34,121 nt of DNA from the NCBI GenBank assembly GCA_032718475.1, contig JAUCBJ010001649.1:1-34121 (forward strand), in the 5' to 3' direction. The notes under the pieces are model-generated. The model had not been told where the DNA came from. It worked only from the letters and a program-made list of their open reading frames with translations, and did not search any database. A program made the translations under genes and the position numbers. Numbering within the stretch: the first letter of the stretch is position 1; each line of letters begins with the position of its first letter. The stretch is from Nemertoderma westbladi (lineage: Eukaryota; Xenacoelomorpha; Nemertodermatida; Nemertodermatidae). Of the stretch, positions 11,458 to 22,005 are shown in pieces.

Positions 11458-11545
11458 GCGGTATGCGGGCGGTATGCGGGCGGTATGCGGGCGGTATGCG
11501 GGCGGTATGCGGGCGGTATGCGGGCGGTATGCGGGCGGTATGCGG
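11458..11545. repeat. 11 bp GC-rich minisatellite, 8 units
   Basis: Eight head-to-tail copies of GCGGTATGCGG fill exactly 88 bp and appear identical. The array is far more GC-rich than its surroundings and contains regularly spaced CpGs. The two open frames crossing it encode only periodic peptides and are not genes. Minisatellites of this sort are often carried by Helentron-related elements, so it may be an internal part of the element upstream of the replicase; that link is inference. Confidence 0.95.
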
Positions 11546-11959
11546 AGCGACACTTTTCGCAATAATAAATTTGGGAAAATGCAATCTAATAATGTATTTT
11601 CAATTAAATATATCATAAATAGCGGAATATACATTAAATTATTGTTTATTATTATTATACATTAAAACATTTTATAAGTATATCATATTTTGTCCAAACA
11701 AAAATGTTTTTAAATATAATATTTCGATTTCAGCCAACATTAAATTCCTGATTACATTTAACCAATATTGCAGCAGCACAGCAAGTGTAAAAGCTGAAAG
11801 ATGAGAGGGTTAGCTAGAAAATATATAAATAAAATCTCTCGCAAATCCTTAGCGGCATCTGAAAAAGAAATATAACATTAATTAATAGGATACAATATTT
11901 TGATCGTCAGAGAATATGTTTACTTCCAGAATTAATTATAAATTGGATACGTGGGTGGC

Positions 11960-11977
11960 GGGGGGGGGGGGGGGGGG
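11960..11977 (+). repeat. Poly(G) run of 18
   Basis: An uninterrupted run of 18 guanines, directly preceded by GTGGGTGGC. It can form a G-quadruplex on the plus strand (C-rich on the minus strand). Its exact length is prone to sequencing error. Confidence 0.85.
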
Positions 11978-12066
11978 CACGTTACAGTGCGACGTCATTC
12001 TAACCAAAACAATAAACAAAAGTCAATAATACACATGGTTACCTTCCTGCACGTGAGCAGCTGTTA

Positions 12067-13752
12067 TTAGCTGAGATTTCCCTTGATAGTTCCAGTTTCA
12101 TCGCGTAGAGTCCACCCCCCTATGCAATATGGAGGCAGCGGTTTATTATTATTAATTAAATAATTATTAATTATCGTAAACGTCAAGAAATATTCCGATG
12201 TTAAACTTACGGATGACGTTGCTGGGTCCTGCTGGAGGTGATGCAGGGTAAGACGTCGACGACATGTCAACCTCCATACAGGACCCAGTCGGGGAAACAT
12301 CGAACTCCATAACATCCTTGTCTGTAGAGGATGTAGGTGTAGGAGAGGTGGAGGTAGCTGACATGGTGGGATAGGTAGTCGGAGATGTAGGTGTAGGAGA
12401 GTTAGTCGGAGATGCAGGTGTAGGAGAGGTAGTCGGAGAAGTAGGTGGAGAAGTAGTATTGGTAGTAGAAGAACCGTCGCCGTCTAAAAAAATCAGTGTA
12501 ATTGAAAAATATTATTTATTCCGTTAAAGGTTGGTTGATGGTTTCTATTTATAATTGTTTGATGGTACATTTAATGTAAATCTAATGACCTTTTTACAAT
12601 GTAATGTATACAATAATTATAATATTAATGTAGCGTATTAATATATTTAACATATTTAATTCACTAATTTATTTCGCCGGGTAGTTAAATTAATTGCCGG
12701 ATTTAATTATGTATTATATGAAGTGTCACTACAATATTTGTACGACAAGAATGTAATTTAATGAAACAATAATAAAACTTACCGACAGCAACACGCCGCG
12801 CAATACGAAGACGTTTGGCGTGCCGCTGTCTCCTGAGGAAGAGAGGTTCCCCAGAGCGACGACGGCCGGAGAATGTCTTGGAAGATGCAGGAGAGGAAGG
12901 TCGAGTTGGAGCAGTAGATGGTAGAACGGTTGAAATAGCTGGTAGAATGGTGAGAACAGGAGGACGTTTGGAGTAGGAGACGTTTGGAGTAGGAGACGAA
13001 CGTGATGTAGAAGAAGCATTAGGAGTTGAAACTGAAGGGATGGAGGGACGACGTGTAGTAGCTGGGGTGTCGAGGGAGGTGAAGCGAGAACTTGTAGAAA
13101 TCATAGGGACAACAGTAGCAGCAGCTGGTCGTGTTGTTGGAAGGGGGGCTGGTTGAATCTTTGGAATGAGGGGGGCAAGTTTGGGAGCTGAACGACGGGG
13201 ACGGCGGACTTCTATAAAAGGGACGGTTGTTGGTGGAGGATTGTTAGGTGGGTTATTAGGGGTGGGAGTGTTAATGATGGGGACCTGGGGGTCAGCAGAC
13301 GGTCGAGGGGCAATGACTTTATAACGGGGGGCAACTGGAGGGGACGGTTTTGGTGGCGGTGGCAATGGAGAGGGAATTATGTCATCCATGTTTATATTTA
13401 GATATTGCAGAGTTTCCCAACGGGGAGGCGGAGTTGGAATTGTTAAGGATGAATTAAAAATAAACAGAGGGGAGCGGGAGGAGGTAGATGGTTGAGGGAT
13501 AACAAAGATCGGGTTGGGGGGAGGTATTGGAGCCACCGCCACCACGTTGGCATAGGAACGTCGGGGTTGGGGTGGATGAGCAGGAGCAGCGGTAACAGCG
13601 GTAGTTGGAGGTGCGGGTGACGAAGGGGGACTGACCATAATGATCGGGATGTTAATCGGCTGCGCTTTGGGGCAGTGATTACTTCTGTGGTTCCGCGGGA
13701 GTTCCGTTCCATGACAAATGGAGCACTTGATGGATTTCTTTGCTTTGCCCAT
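12067..13752 (-). CDS. Three-exon zinc-knuckle, Pro/Ser/Thr-rich protein (431 residues after splicing)
   Basis: Not a recognised family. I reconstruct exons 13752-12783, 12483-12211 and 12119-12067 (minus strand). Donors are GTCG|GTAAGT and ATCC|GTAAGT; acceptors are TTTTTTTAG|ACGG and TTGCATAG|GGGG. Both introns are phase 1 and the joined frame is open from ATG to TAA (1296 nt with stop). Residues 10-27 form a C-X2-C-X8-H-X4-C knuckle (Cys10, Cys13, His22, Cys27) after a Lys-rich start, consistent with nucleic-acid binding. RSYANVV follows near residue 65, then long Pro/Ser/Thr-rich low-complexity sequence with Arg/Lys patches (FSGRRRSGEP, RRQRHAKRLRIARR near the end of exon 1) that could act as nuclear signals. 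Exon 2 encodes about four copies of a 9-residue SPTTSPTPA-like repeat. It is upstream of the replicase on the same strand and could be a companion gene, a separate element's gag-like ORF, or a host gene. Confidence 0.6.
12366..12470. repeat. Short coding minisatellite in exon 2
   Basis: Diverged copies of a roughly 27 bp unit (GTCGGAGATGTAGGTGTAGG and variants). The period is a multiple of three and the minus-strand translation is a repeated SPTTSPTPA-type 9-mer, so the array can change length without breaking the reading frame. A similar 18 bp duplication (GACGTTTGGAGTAGGAGA, two copies) sits in exon 1 around 12962-12997. Confidence 0.7.
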
Positions 13753-14540
13753 TTTGGTAGTAATGAATGACTGCTCGATAGGAATAAGTATACGGATATG
13801 AATAATGGAAAATGAACGATATGCGGATATGGATATGAATGAACGATATGAAGTAGACTGTTGACTGGTTGAAAGGAACTGAGGAATGGATAGTGATACA
13901 ACAATTATACAACAATTAAATATTACTCAATGAAGACTAACTGAACTGAATGACTGACTGACTGAGAATACAGTAATATATTTGATTTATATTATTACAT
14001 TATTACGACAATGGGTAGATACAATGATACAAATACCAGTAAGCTCTACTATAATACAGTAATGGCTGACTCGGACTTTCAAAATTAACTAATATATTAT
14101 TACTGTATTATAGGCCATTCCAATATCAGCTATCTGCTATCTGGCTATATTAAGACAGAATAAATTTAGCATACATTAGGTCTATAGGCCCCTACAATAA
14201 TAGCTAGAGACAATGTGAGACAATGTGAGTCAATGTGAATAATACAGTAATATCATATAATATGCATGCATTGCATATACCGATACCGGTAAGCAAACAG
14301 CTGCAGCTGATAGTTGGTCCCGGTAGAAACAAAGTTTCAGTTTAGGATGTACCGGTACCGCGGTACTAGCAGAATTAAAGGCCTACTTAAAATAGGAGCA
14401 TAGACATAAATGAAAGCGATCCCGCGCGTCTGTTGCAAATACTGCGCGGGTGTGGTCAATAAATATGTAAAGTAATTGTGTTACATCAAAATATGTCCTC
14501 CTGCAAATTATTTATAAAAAACTAAACATGTTTTACCGGG
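13753..14540. other. Gene-free upstream region of the zinc-knuckle gene
   Basis: No coding region seen; the open frames at 13443-13915 are other-frame readings of the zinc-knuckle gene and its 5' flank. The region contains a short (GACT)n tract near 13948-13963, imperfect GGATATGAAT-like repeats near 13800-13850, and overlapping palindromes GTACCGGTAC (14349-14358) and GTACCGCGGTAC (14355-14366). The promoter of the minus-strand gene should lie here, but no clear core promoter element could be assigned. Confidence 0.45.
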
Positions 14541-14544
14541 CCTA

Positions 14545-15431
14545 AAACGGTCTATTTACTGTGGAAACACAACAATTTACAACCGCAGAAAGGAATACTG
14601 CATAGCATAGTGTATCATGGACAAGTATATAGTAAGCATGACCTACAAATTTTCTACTGATTTCAGTCAACTGCATGCTCGTTGCTATGGATGATACCTA
14701 GTTGCTATGGAAACGAACCTCTGTTGTTACGGTGTGGTCGTCAAATATATGATGTAGTTGTGTAATCAAAAAAAGGTCAACATACAAATTTTCACCAATC
14801 ACCAACTAATCGTTCATCCGTTGCTATGCAATACACTTGTTGCTATGGAAAATGACTACTGACTATTGCCAACTTTTGTCAGTCTATCACCTATATTGCA
14901 TAGTAAGCATGACATAAACATTTTCTACCGATTTCAGTTAACTGCGATGTGGTTGCTATGGACTATACCTTGTTGCTATGGTAAAAGACCCCCTGTTGCT
15001 ATGGTGTGGTCCCTAAGTATATCATATAATTATTATAATCAATGTATATCTACATAGAAATTTTCAACAAAAGCCAACCAACACTTCGCCCGTTGCCACT
15101 GAATGTACAGGAATACACTTCTGTTGCCATGGAAACTGACTTCAGAGTCTTGCTAACTTCGCACATGTCTGTCTACCAACTACTGGCATGTACTGTAATC
15201 TTTCAACCGACATACAATGAGACAACGCATTGACATTTTGGATGCAAGTTATATTTGTTTTAACAAAGATTTTGTAATAATTTTGTAGCAACCTTACTAA
15301 ATAAGCTTGAGGCGTTGCCATTGGCAACATGTCATTCTTACTTTGGGACCCTAGAAAATTTTTTCCGCGTCTAAAACGGTCTATTTACTGTGGAAACAAT
15401 ACCATTTACAACCGCGGTGAGGAATGCCTAT
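14545..15431. repeat. Diverged direct-repeat cluster (GTTGCTATGG family)
   Basis: A segment of about 60 bp beginning TAAAACGGTCTATTTACTGT occurs at about 14545-14606 and again at about 15370-15431 in the same orientation. Between them lie two diverged copies of a longer unit (about 14657-14816 and 14923-15100), both with TTTCAGT, repeated GTTGCTATGG decamers and a TGTGGTC segment. The decamer GTTGCTATGG or a close variant appears about nine times. This looks like a non-coding, internally duplicated repeat of unknown class; no ORF of interest lies in it. Confidence 0.65.
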
Positions 15432-16682
15432 TATAAGTTAAGTGCTTCTATTCATACAGTGTAGCCTCCATGGCAACAGAGATATACAACGCAAAATTAT
15501 AAGTGCAAAAAATTATGAAAATTAGCTAAAATGTGGAATTTTTTCAGGAATTCCTTAATAACTCGAGTCCATGTTAATGAAATTCGGAGATAGTTAGTGC
15601 ATTCGAAAGCTAAGAGTATTATCTATCTTTATATGTAAAGAACTCTTCATGAAACCTAAGGGAAGTTACATTTTAATGAGATCGTGTTTTTGTGTGAATT
15701 TGCGTGACACCAAAATATTGCGGTTCAATCTTGAATAAAACTGAGCCATCGGCATGAAATTTAATAAATGATACATAATTAGTTGCGTAATCACATAATC
15801 TATCGATTGGGACAGAAAAATATTGAAAGAAATATGAATGGAAGCGGCCAAAAGCGTATTTAGTACATAATTAATAATTTATTTATAACTATTTATATTA
15901 GTTATAAATAGCATGTCACTTGTATAAATTTACGAAATTCATTGACGACAGGCATCTCACATGATTATATTTTCATAATTTAATAAAAAAATTCCTTCAA
16001 AAATGATACAACTATAAAATTATTCTGTTTTGAAATGTAAATGTTGAGCGAGAAGCAACCAAATTACGTTTTTAACAACCTTTTCAACTCACCTGTAACT
16101 AGTCAAGATTTTATTAATTCTTTAAAAAATTACTTATACAAGTACACGGACAACTATATTTTCATAATCCAGAAAAACCTTTTCATCAGACCATGCCGTT
16201 GTTGCTGTAGCTCGACTTAAAAAAGACGAAATTAACATTACAGTGAACGGGGAGCAGATTTTAGAATTGGGCCAATGAGAGCGTTCTACTATTATAGGGC
16301 CTAAGGATGGCAACCAATTAGAAGCCGTAACAACCATTCGGTAGCTAGAATAACAAAAAATATTTTGTTAAAACAACGCACGTTTTGACCCATAACTTTT
16401 GACTACGTGGATGAAAATTCTTGAAATTACGTTCAAAAGTCTTAGAATTTTGAGCTGGTCACGATGGTATATAGTTTATGCCCTGTATTACCCCTAAACA
16501 CCCTAAACAGGCCCGCCGTTACATATCACCTATAATGAACTCAGATTCCGATTCGATTCGTCCAAAAAGTAATGCTCGTTCCTCGGCTATTCGCTTAAAG
16601 GGGCCCGCCCTTTGCCATTTGGTGACTTTGTCAGTGCAAAATGGCAGCACACAGCTGCCGGTATCTTGCGGGCCGTTTCCAA
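15432..16682. other. Non-coding stretch, no gene recognised
   Basis: Open frames of 60-96 codons on both strands around 15666-16809 carry no motif or family resemblance. The part from about 16440 to 16680 is more GC-rich than its flanks and could be a piece of an old repeat. Nothing else stands out. Confidence 0.4.
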
Positions 16683-17920
16683 CTAGGAGAAGAGTATTTT
16701 GTACTCTTGATGACATTTGAATTCCCAATAGACTGTATGGTTTATGAATGCCATGGCGTTTTATCACCGAGCATCTAACTGTCAATCGAAAGAGACATTG
16801 TAGTAACACGATATGCGATCCGAGGATTCAATCATGCAACATATTCTTCCACCAATCGGAATGGACTGTGGAGTCGTCTGGGATCTCTGGATCATGTGCG
16901 GTACCGATTAGGTCTGACCGGGTCTGATGTGGTAGCGATTAGGTTCGATGTGAACCCGATTGGGTCCGATGTGGTACCGATTTGGTCCAATGTGGTACCC
17001 ATTTGGTCCGATGTGGTACCCATATGGTCCGATATGGTACCCATTTGATCCGATTTGGTCCAATGTGGTTCTGATTTGGTCCGATGTGGTACCGATGTGG
17101 TACCGATTGGGTCCGATGTGGTGCCGATTGGGTCCGATGTGGTGCCGATTTGTTCCAATGTGGTACCGATTGGGTCCGATGTGGTACCCATTTGGTCCAA
17201 TGTGGTACCCATTTGGTCCGATGTGGTACCCATATGGTCCGATATGGTACCCATTTGATCCGATTTGGTCCAATGTGGTTCTGATTTGGTCCGATGTGGT
17301 ACCGATGTGGTACCGATTGGGTCCGATGTGGTGCCGATTGGGTCCGATGTGGTGCCGATTTGTTCCAATGTGGTACCGATTGGGTCCGATGTGGTACCCA
17401 TTTGGTCCAATGTGGTACCCATTTGGTCCGATGTGGTACCCATATGGTCTGATATGGTACCCATTTGATCCGATGTGGTACCGATTTGGTCCAATGTGGT
17501 TCTGATTTGGTCCGATGTGGTACCGATGTGGTACCGATTGGGTCCGATGTGGTGCCGATTGGGTCCGATGTGGTACCCATAAGGTCCGATGTGATACCGA
17601 TTTGGTCCGATTTGGTACCGATTGGGTCCGATGTGGTGCCGATTTGTTCCAATGTGGTACCGATGTGGTACCGATTGGGTCCGATGTGGTACTGATTTTC
17701 TTATTATTTTGGTTAATGCAGCATACATGTAACTGTAAGCGCAACCTGTTCTTTTATATATTTCGTTTATTTGTCAGTTTATTAATGTTTAATAATTTGG
17801 CATAATGATATACTGTAATACCCAAAAAATATCAACATCTAGGAGAAGAGTATTTTGTACTCTTGATGTCATTTGAATTCCCAATAGACTGTATGGTTTA
17901 TGAATGCCATGGCGTTTTAT
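16683..17920 (+). repeat. 82 bp direct duplication flanking the large minisatellite
   Basis: Nearly identical 82 bp copies at 16683-16764 and 17839-17920, same orientation, both beginning CTAGGAGAAGAG and ending GGCGTTTTAT. Each contains a small hairpin (AAGAGTA, TTTTG loop, TACTCTT). Each copy is followed by the same type of minisatellite start (16900 onward and 17931 onward), so segment plus array look duplicated as a unit, with the array expanded in the first copy only. Confidence 0.85.
16900..17697. repeat. 21 bp minisatellite with 210 bp higher-order period
   Basis: About 38 copies of a 21 bp unit of the form GATTGGGTCCGATGTGGTAC with variants (CCATTTGGTCC, CCATATGGTCC, TTGTTCCAATG). 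A ten-unit block of 210 bp is repeated almost exactly (about 17055-17264 and 17265-17474). As 21 is a multiple of three, long open frames run through the array in several frames on both strands (up to 278 codons), all giving heptad-periodic peptides; I treat none of them as genes. Confidence 0.95.
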
Positions 17921-17930
17921 TTGTTTTATT

Positions 17931-18019
17931 GGGTCTGATGGGGTCTGATATGGTAGCGATTAGGTCCGGTGTGAACCCGATTGGATCCGATGTGGTATCG
18001 ATTTGGACCGATGTGGTAA
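17931..18019. repeat. Short second array of the same 21 bp minisatellite
   Basis: About four degenerate units with the same GGTCTGATATGG and GGTCCGGTGTGA variants that open the large array at 16900-16980. It follows the second 82 bp direct-repeat copy, preserving the order repeat then array. Confidence 0.85.
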
Positions 18020-19973
18020 CTCTATCCTACACACTTATTTTAATTTATTTTGTGTATTTTACGATCACTATTCTAGGTACTTATTTTACATTGTATATCA
18101 GTATATTGCATACTTTCAGTACATATTTACTAATATTGTAATTAATTGATATTGGACTTGTTTTATATCGTGTATACTGTATGTTAAGTTAATATTAAAC
18201 TATGTTGATGGATTTTATTGTGTGTAAGTGATACTTTGACAAAAATATGTTAATAATGGTTCTTACGTCCTGGTCATTCATTATTATTTAATTTTTACTT
18301 TATTAAACTTGGATTTGTCCCATACTGTATACTTCGCTAAACGGACCCAAAGCACCCGGTTTCTACCTTTTCCTCATCCCAGAGGTTTTTCTATGGTGTT
18401 ATGTACAGTACACTATTTTTATATGTCAGAAGGAAGCAATATACAGTAACTATTTGGGAAGAACAGAAAATCACTGTGTTTTTGTACTATACTAAAAGGT
18501 TGTGGACGTCCGTAAATAACAAGTCATTACACGACCATGTTCTAGTGGAAAATATTTTATGTTAGCCGGAAAACCAAAACACTAAGCGAGGTAAAGCCTC
18601 GCTTAGTAAAACCTGGAACCTTTTTGAGATTCAAATCCGTTTTAGGGGCTTATCGTGCCAAGGAGCACGAGAAATCCATTACACACATGTCATGGGTGAA
18701 AGGGAGTTGTGGCGGGGCAATTTTGTCGACAAACCTGAACAGCATTCTTAATATATATGTAATATATATAATGCAGCTGCAATGCAGCATGCCGATCGTA
18801 GTAGTAGCTCTCTAAGCAATAATCCAAACGGAATGAACTCAATGAAGATACACTACTGTATAGAATATCAAGCTAACAGTCGGCCGAGGATGGAGGCGTC
18901 CCGAATTATCCTCTTTCAATTGCTGCAACCCGAAGGTGGGGCTGGGTGGGCGCTTCTCCTTTCCCAAGTTTTGCTCCAAGTAAGTCAACTGGTCCGCATT
19001 TTATCGACCTGGAATGACCACAAAAACGACCGAGATTGCCTTAAACCATGGCAAACTTAGGCAACTTAGCTGATCCTAGACTCTGTCAATCTTCTTGGCA
19101 AACGAGACAACTGTTGCATTGCTATTGCACACTTTATCTTGGATTTACAGTACTGTATATTTATTTACAGTATGAGTATTTTGCTTACAAAAGCTTATGT
19201 AGCAGTGTATATTTTCGTATCATAGAAGCAATGTTTCGATTATTGAGATGCTTCTATTGTGTGCCGGGTCGCACCCGTCACAGAGACATACAGTATAGTA
19301 TATGACATCGATTGGCATAGTATGGCAGGGCCCTAGACTTACTACTGTACATATTATTATAGTTACTTTTTAAAGTTTCGTTTCCCAATTATTATAATGC
19401 AGTATGTTATTCTTTACATGAACCATTTCGACTCCCTATCCCCAACTTGGCTAGACTTTTATTATTCTTTTTTGACTTCTGATTATGTAAATTATATTAA
19501 TATGAGTTTTGGTACTTTTAGCAATTAGCTCTTTCGCACAGGAAATTGTATGGCGCAGCACAACATGTGAAGGCCTTTCTGAACTTTGTTCCACGTGGTA
19601 CCTACCTACGCCGCTGTTACATCCAGCGATGGAAAACTAGCTACGATAAAGCCCAAATTGACAGGTGGTAAAAAGAAGGGGCAAAAGGCGCGTAAAAGGT
19701 CGGGGAAGAAGTAAATATAGTGTATAGGTCAACTTTATACTGTATTATATGATATTATGTTCTGATTATAAAACTTATAAACTTCAAATAAAAACCACCT
19801 GTGACATTTAATTGAACTAGGCCTACGGTAAGTACACTACACAGTATATGGCCCAAATTAAATTTGGATAAAATAAGAATTAATTTTATCGAAAGACCAG
19901 ATCAGTGACCAACAAAATCATCATACTTTTGTAAAAGTAGCCCACTTAACAGAGTGTGTTATACAGGTTATAT
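18020..19973. other. Gene-poor region with a hairpin and weak exon-like segments
   Basis: No convincing gene. Open frames at 18624-18815, 18782-19060 and 19048-19305 have no recognisable domain. A possible last exon at 19542-19671 (after acceptor TTTCGCACAG, 42 open codons with basic and aromatic residues, stop TAA, then AATAAA at 19787-19792) is weakly supported: 42 open codons can occur by chance and no upstream exon was found. The hairpin at 18581-18607 is listed separately. Confidence 0.35.
18581..18607. repeat. Perfect 11 bp stem hairpin with 5 nt loop
   Basis: ACTAAGCGAGG, loop TAAAG, CCTCGCTTAGT. The stem is perfect and more GC-rich than its surroundings. On the plus strand a CTGG lies 7-10 nt after the stem, which formally matches the hairpin-then-CTRR pattern of canonical Helitron 3' ends, but no matching 5' end or Helitron coding DNA is adjacent. 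Confidence 0.7.
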
Positions 19974-20155
19974 TGAAAAATATCGAGACATGAAAAATAT
20001 CGAGAGTAAAAATAACGCGAGTAAAAACATCGAGTGTTGAAAAATAACGATAATATCGAGAGTTCAAAAAATATCGAGAGTAAAAATATCGAGGGTAAAA
20101 ATATCGAGAGTAAAAATACCGAGTGTTGAAAAATATCGAGAGTAAAAATATCGAT
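19974..20155 (-). repeat. 15-17 bp minisatellite, inverted arm 1
   Basis: About 11-12 degenerate units AAAAATATCGAGAGT and AAAAATATCGAGTGTTG. It is the reverse complement of the array at 20479-20706, with about 320 bp of AT-rich single-copy DNA between them, so together they could form a long imperfect hairpin. This arm is more degenerate (CGAGGG, ACGCGAG and CCGAG variants). Confidence 0.9.
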
Positions 20156-20478
20156 CTTAACAATTTTTTTAAATAAGGGTTGTATGATAATTTTTTTACT
20201 AAAAATGTTCTAGAACAACAATATTTATCAACATTTGGTAGCTTATAAGGTTCGTGTTCTAATATAATATTTAACAATATTTATAATATTTATCAAAATT
20301 TATAGCCAGCACTTCTTTTATAATATTTATTAAAAAAATAGCAAAAACTAGCTAGTATAATAAATCTGTGAAATGGGTACCCAAGGTGTATTACATAATG
20401 CCATTCACTTGCACTGTTGTAACCCATGCACTGCAATATTGTTCCATAATTCTAAATAAAATGCTCAAGTAAAATGCA

Positions 20479-20706
20479 ATATTTTTACTCTCGATATTTT
20501 TCAACACTCGATATTTTTCAACACTCGATATTTTTCAACACTCGATATTTTTACTCTCGATATTTTTCAACACTCGATATTTTTACTCTCGATATTTTTA
20601 CTCTCGATATTTTTCAACACTCGATATTTTTCAACACTCGATATTTTTACACTCGATATTTTTCAACACTCGATATTTTTCACACTCGATATTTTTACTC
20701 TCGATA
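20479..20706 (+). repeat. 15-17 bp minisatellite, inverted arm 2, abutting the giant inverted repeat
   Basis: About 14-15 copies of two interspersed units, ACTCTCGATATTTTT (15 bp) and CAACACTCGATATTTTT (17 bp). The array ends at ...CTCTCGATA and the left arm of the giant inverted repeat starts at the next base (TGTACGCGC). The right arm has no such array at its outer edge within the window. The open frame through it is periodic and not a gene. Confidence 0.9.
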
Positions 20707-21558
20707 TGTACGCGCTTTTGAAGACCTTTAGCAGTTTAACCTGCCAAAATTTATATGTCTTTTGGTTTATAAATAGACTTTAGAAAATGACAAGTATTTA
20801 ATACCAATAAACACAACATTAGCCGAAGCCAGCCTAGTGCGCGTCCATTCACCCGCTGGATATACCCGGGAGACTGGATTCGGAGGGCTTAGATTTTATT
20901 GCAGTGTAAGCTTACTGTATTATTCGATTGATCGTTAATAAATAATTTCTGACCAATATTATTCACTTTCGGGAAATATTAACAGTTCCTTTAGGACGTG
21001 GCGCTCTATCTAGGTAAACAGAGATATGACTTATACTAAACACAACGGTAAGACGATAAGGCTTATGATTCACGTATGAGGCGCATTCTTTAGGAAATGC
21101 TTAGTTATCAGCCACAATCATGCACACTACCGGTAACGCACAATACTGCACACTAATCTGCCGACCGTCAATGAATTTTATCATACATAAAGAGAACAGC
21201 AATTGACTCATGTAGTGCCTATCAAATAGCATTAAACTCACTACAAACCACAATAATATAAGTCGCAATCGCTATAAGTAACCTGTCTCTCTAACCTGTA
21301 GTGTATCAAGAAAATTGGGAAATTTGGGTTCTTTATAGATGTTCTCCAAATAATATTCAACCAACTGATACAAAATAATAACAACAGTAAAAGCATTAAG
21401 ACGGTAGGTTAAGATATGATATGACAATGTATGTGCCGATTGAGCCGATAACAGTTATACGTTCTATAATCTAAGCCTACTAATGTTTCTTCTAAAGTCT
21501 GAAACGAATTGACTCTAGAGCCGGTGTTCCTGGCCTAGATAGAAACAACACAACAGTA

Positions 21559-21913
21559 ACACAAACTCTCTGACTCTAACACCGTTGCAGGTATCTTTTT
21601 ACACAGAGAGGAATAGCTCTCATTGGCAGAACACCAGATTCCACAGGTTCCACGAATATCTAAATGCCGAACTATCAGGATTTTTGCAGCCCTTGGCCAA
21701 CACACAAAATGAGTCACTCCGCTCGGTTGCCCTGGTTGCATACTCTGCTGCTATAGCTCTGGTTGGCTGATAGAACATAGCAAAGAGCCCCTCGTATAAC
21801 AAATCAGCCAATCAGCCGGTCGCTTTGCATCATTCGAGTTAGAGAGCTTTTTAGAGTATTCCAGCGCCTGGGGGGGAACTGGATTGCAAAGCAAAAGGGC
21901 CAGTTACATCGCA
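21559..21913. other. Arm-specific replaced block, left
   Basis: This 355 bp block has no alignable counterpart in the right arm, where 313 bp of unrelated sequence (32874-33186) takes its place; the junctions are sharp (after CAACAGTA, before CAAAAGCTTTT). It contains a CCAAT-type element, AGCCAATCAG, near 21807, and an inverted GGCTGAT/ATCAGCC pair. It lies just 3' of the arm gene. No ORF in it looks real. Confidence 0.8.
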
Positions 21914-22005
21914 CAAAAGCTTTTACACCGCTCCCAGAAAATGGGATTTGAGTCTATAAATATACAAAAATCACAGTTTCTAATATACGTAAATACTCTA
22001 AACAG

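Larger units (their letters stand above)
10314..12066. other. AT-rich spacer between replicase and zinc-knuckle gene
   Basis: No coding region can be supported. The stretch holds the 11 bp minisatellite at 11458-11545, the G18 run at 11960-11977 and a good minus-strand acceptor (ATATTTCTTTTTCAG, exon side starting at 11858) that could belong to a 3' UTR exon of the upstream gene or to a leader exon of the replicase. A minus-strand AATAAA is also present near 11645 inside an ATT-rich run. Confidence 0.5.

Noticed and set aside
2200-12000. Exact termini of the Helentron-like element
   Set aside because: A weak hairpin (TTTAGGC/GCCTAAA near 2250) and several AT-rich candidates exist, but none has a matching partner at the other side, so no end was called.
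14545-15431. CRISPR-like spaced repeats (GTTGCTATGG)
   Set aside because: The repeat is only 10 bp, the spacing is irregular, the context is animal DNA, and there are no cas genes.
16478-16809. 80- and 96-codon ORFs on opposite strands
   Set aside because: Overlapping antisense frames in a more GC-rich patch, with no family resemblance.
16892-17805. Several long ORFs on both strands (up to 278 codons) through the 21 bp array
   Set aside because: They exist because the repeat period is a multiple of three and the unit lacks stops; the peptides are purely periodic, in several overlapping frames on both strands.
18624-19305. ORFs of 63-92 codons on the plus strand
   Set aside because: No domain, no codon pattern and no splice context that restores a longer frame.
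19542-19671. Last exon of a host gene after acceptor TTTCGCACAG
   Set aside because: Only 42 open codons, no upstream exon in phase and no recognised domain; another frame through the same DNA also looks partly coding (ending in a Lys/Arg-rich tail), which weakens either reading.
20474-20731. ORF across the CTCGATATTTTT minisatellite (and its mirror at 19921-20277)
   Set aside because: Translations are repeats of the satellite unit, with no independent evidence of coding.
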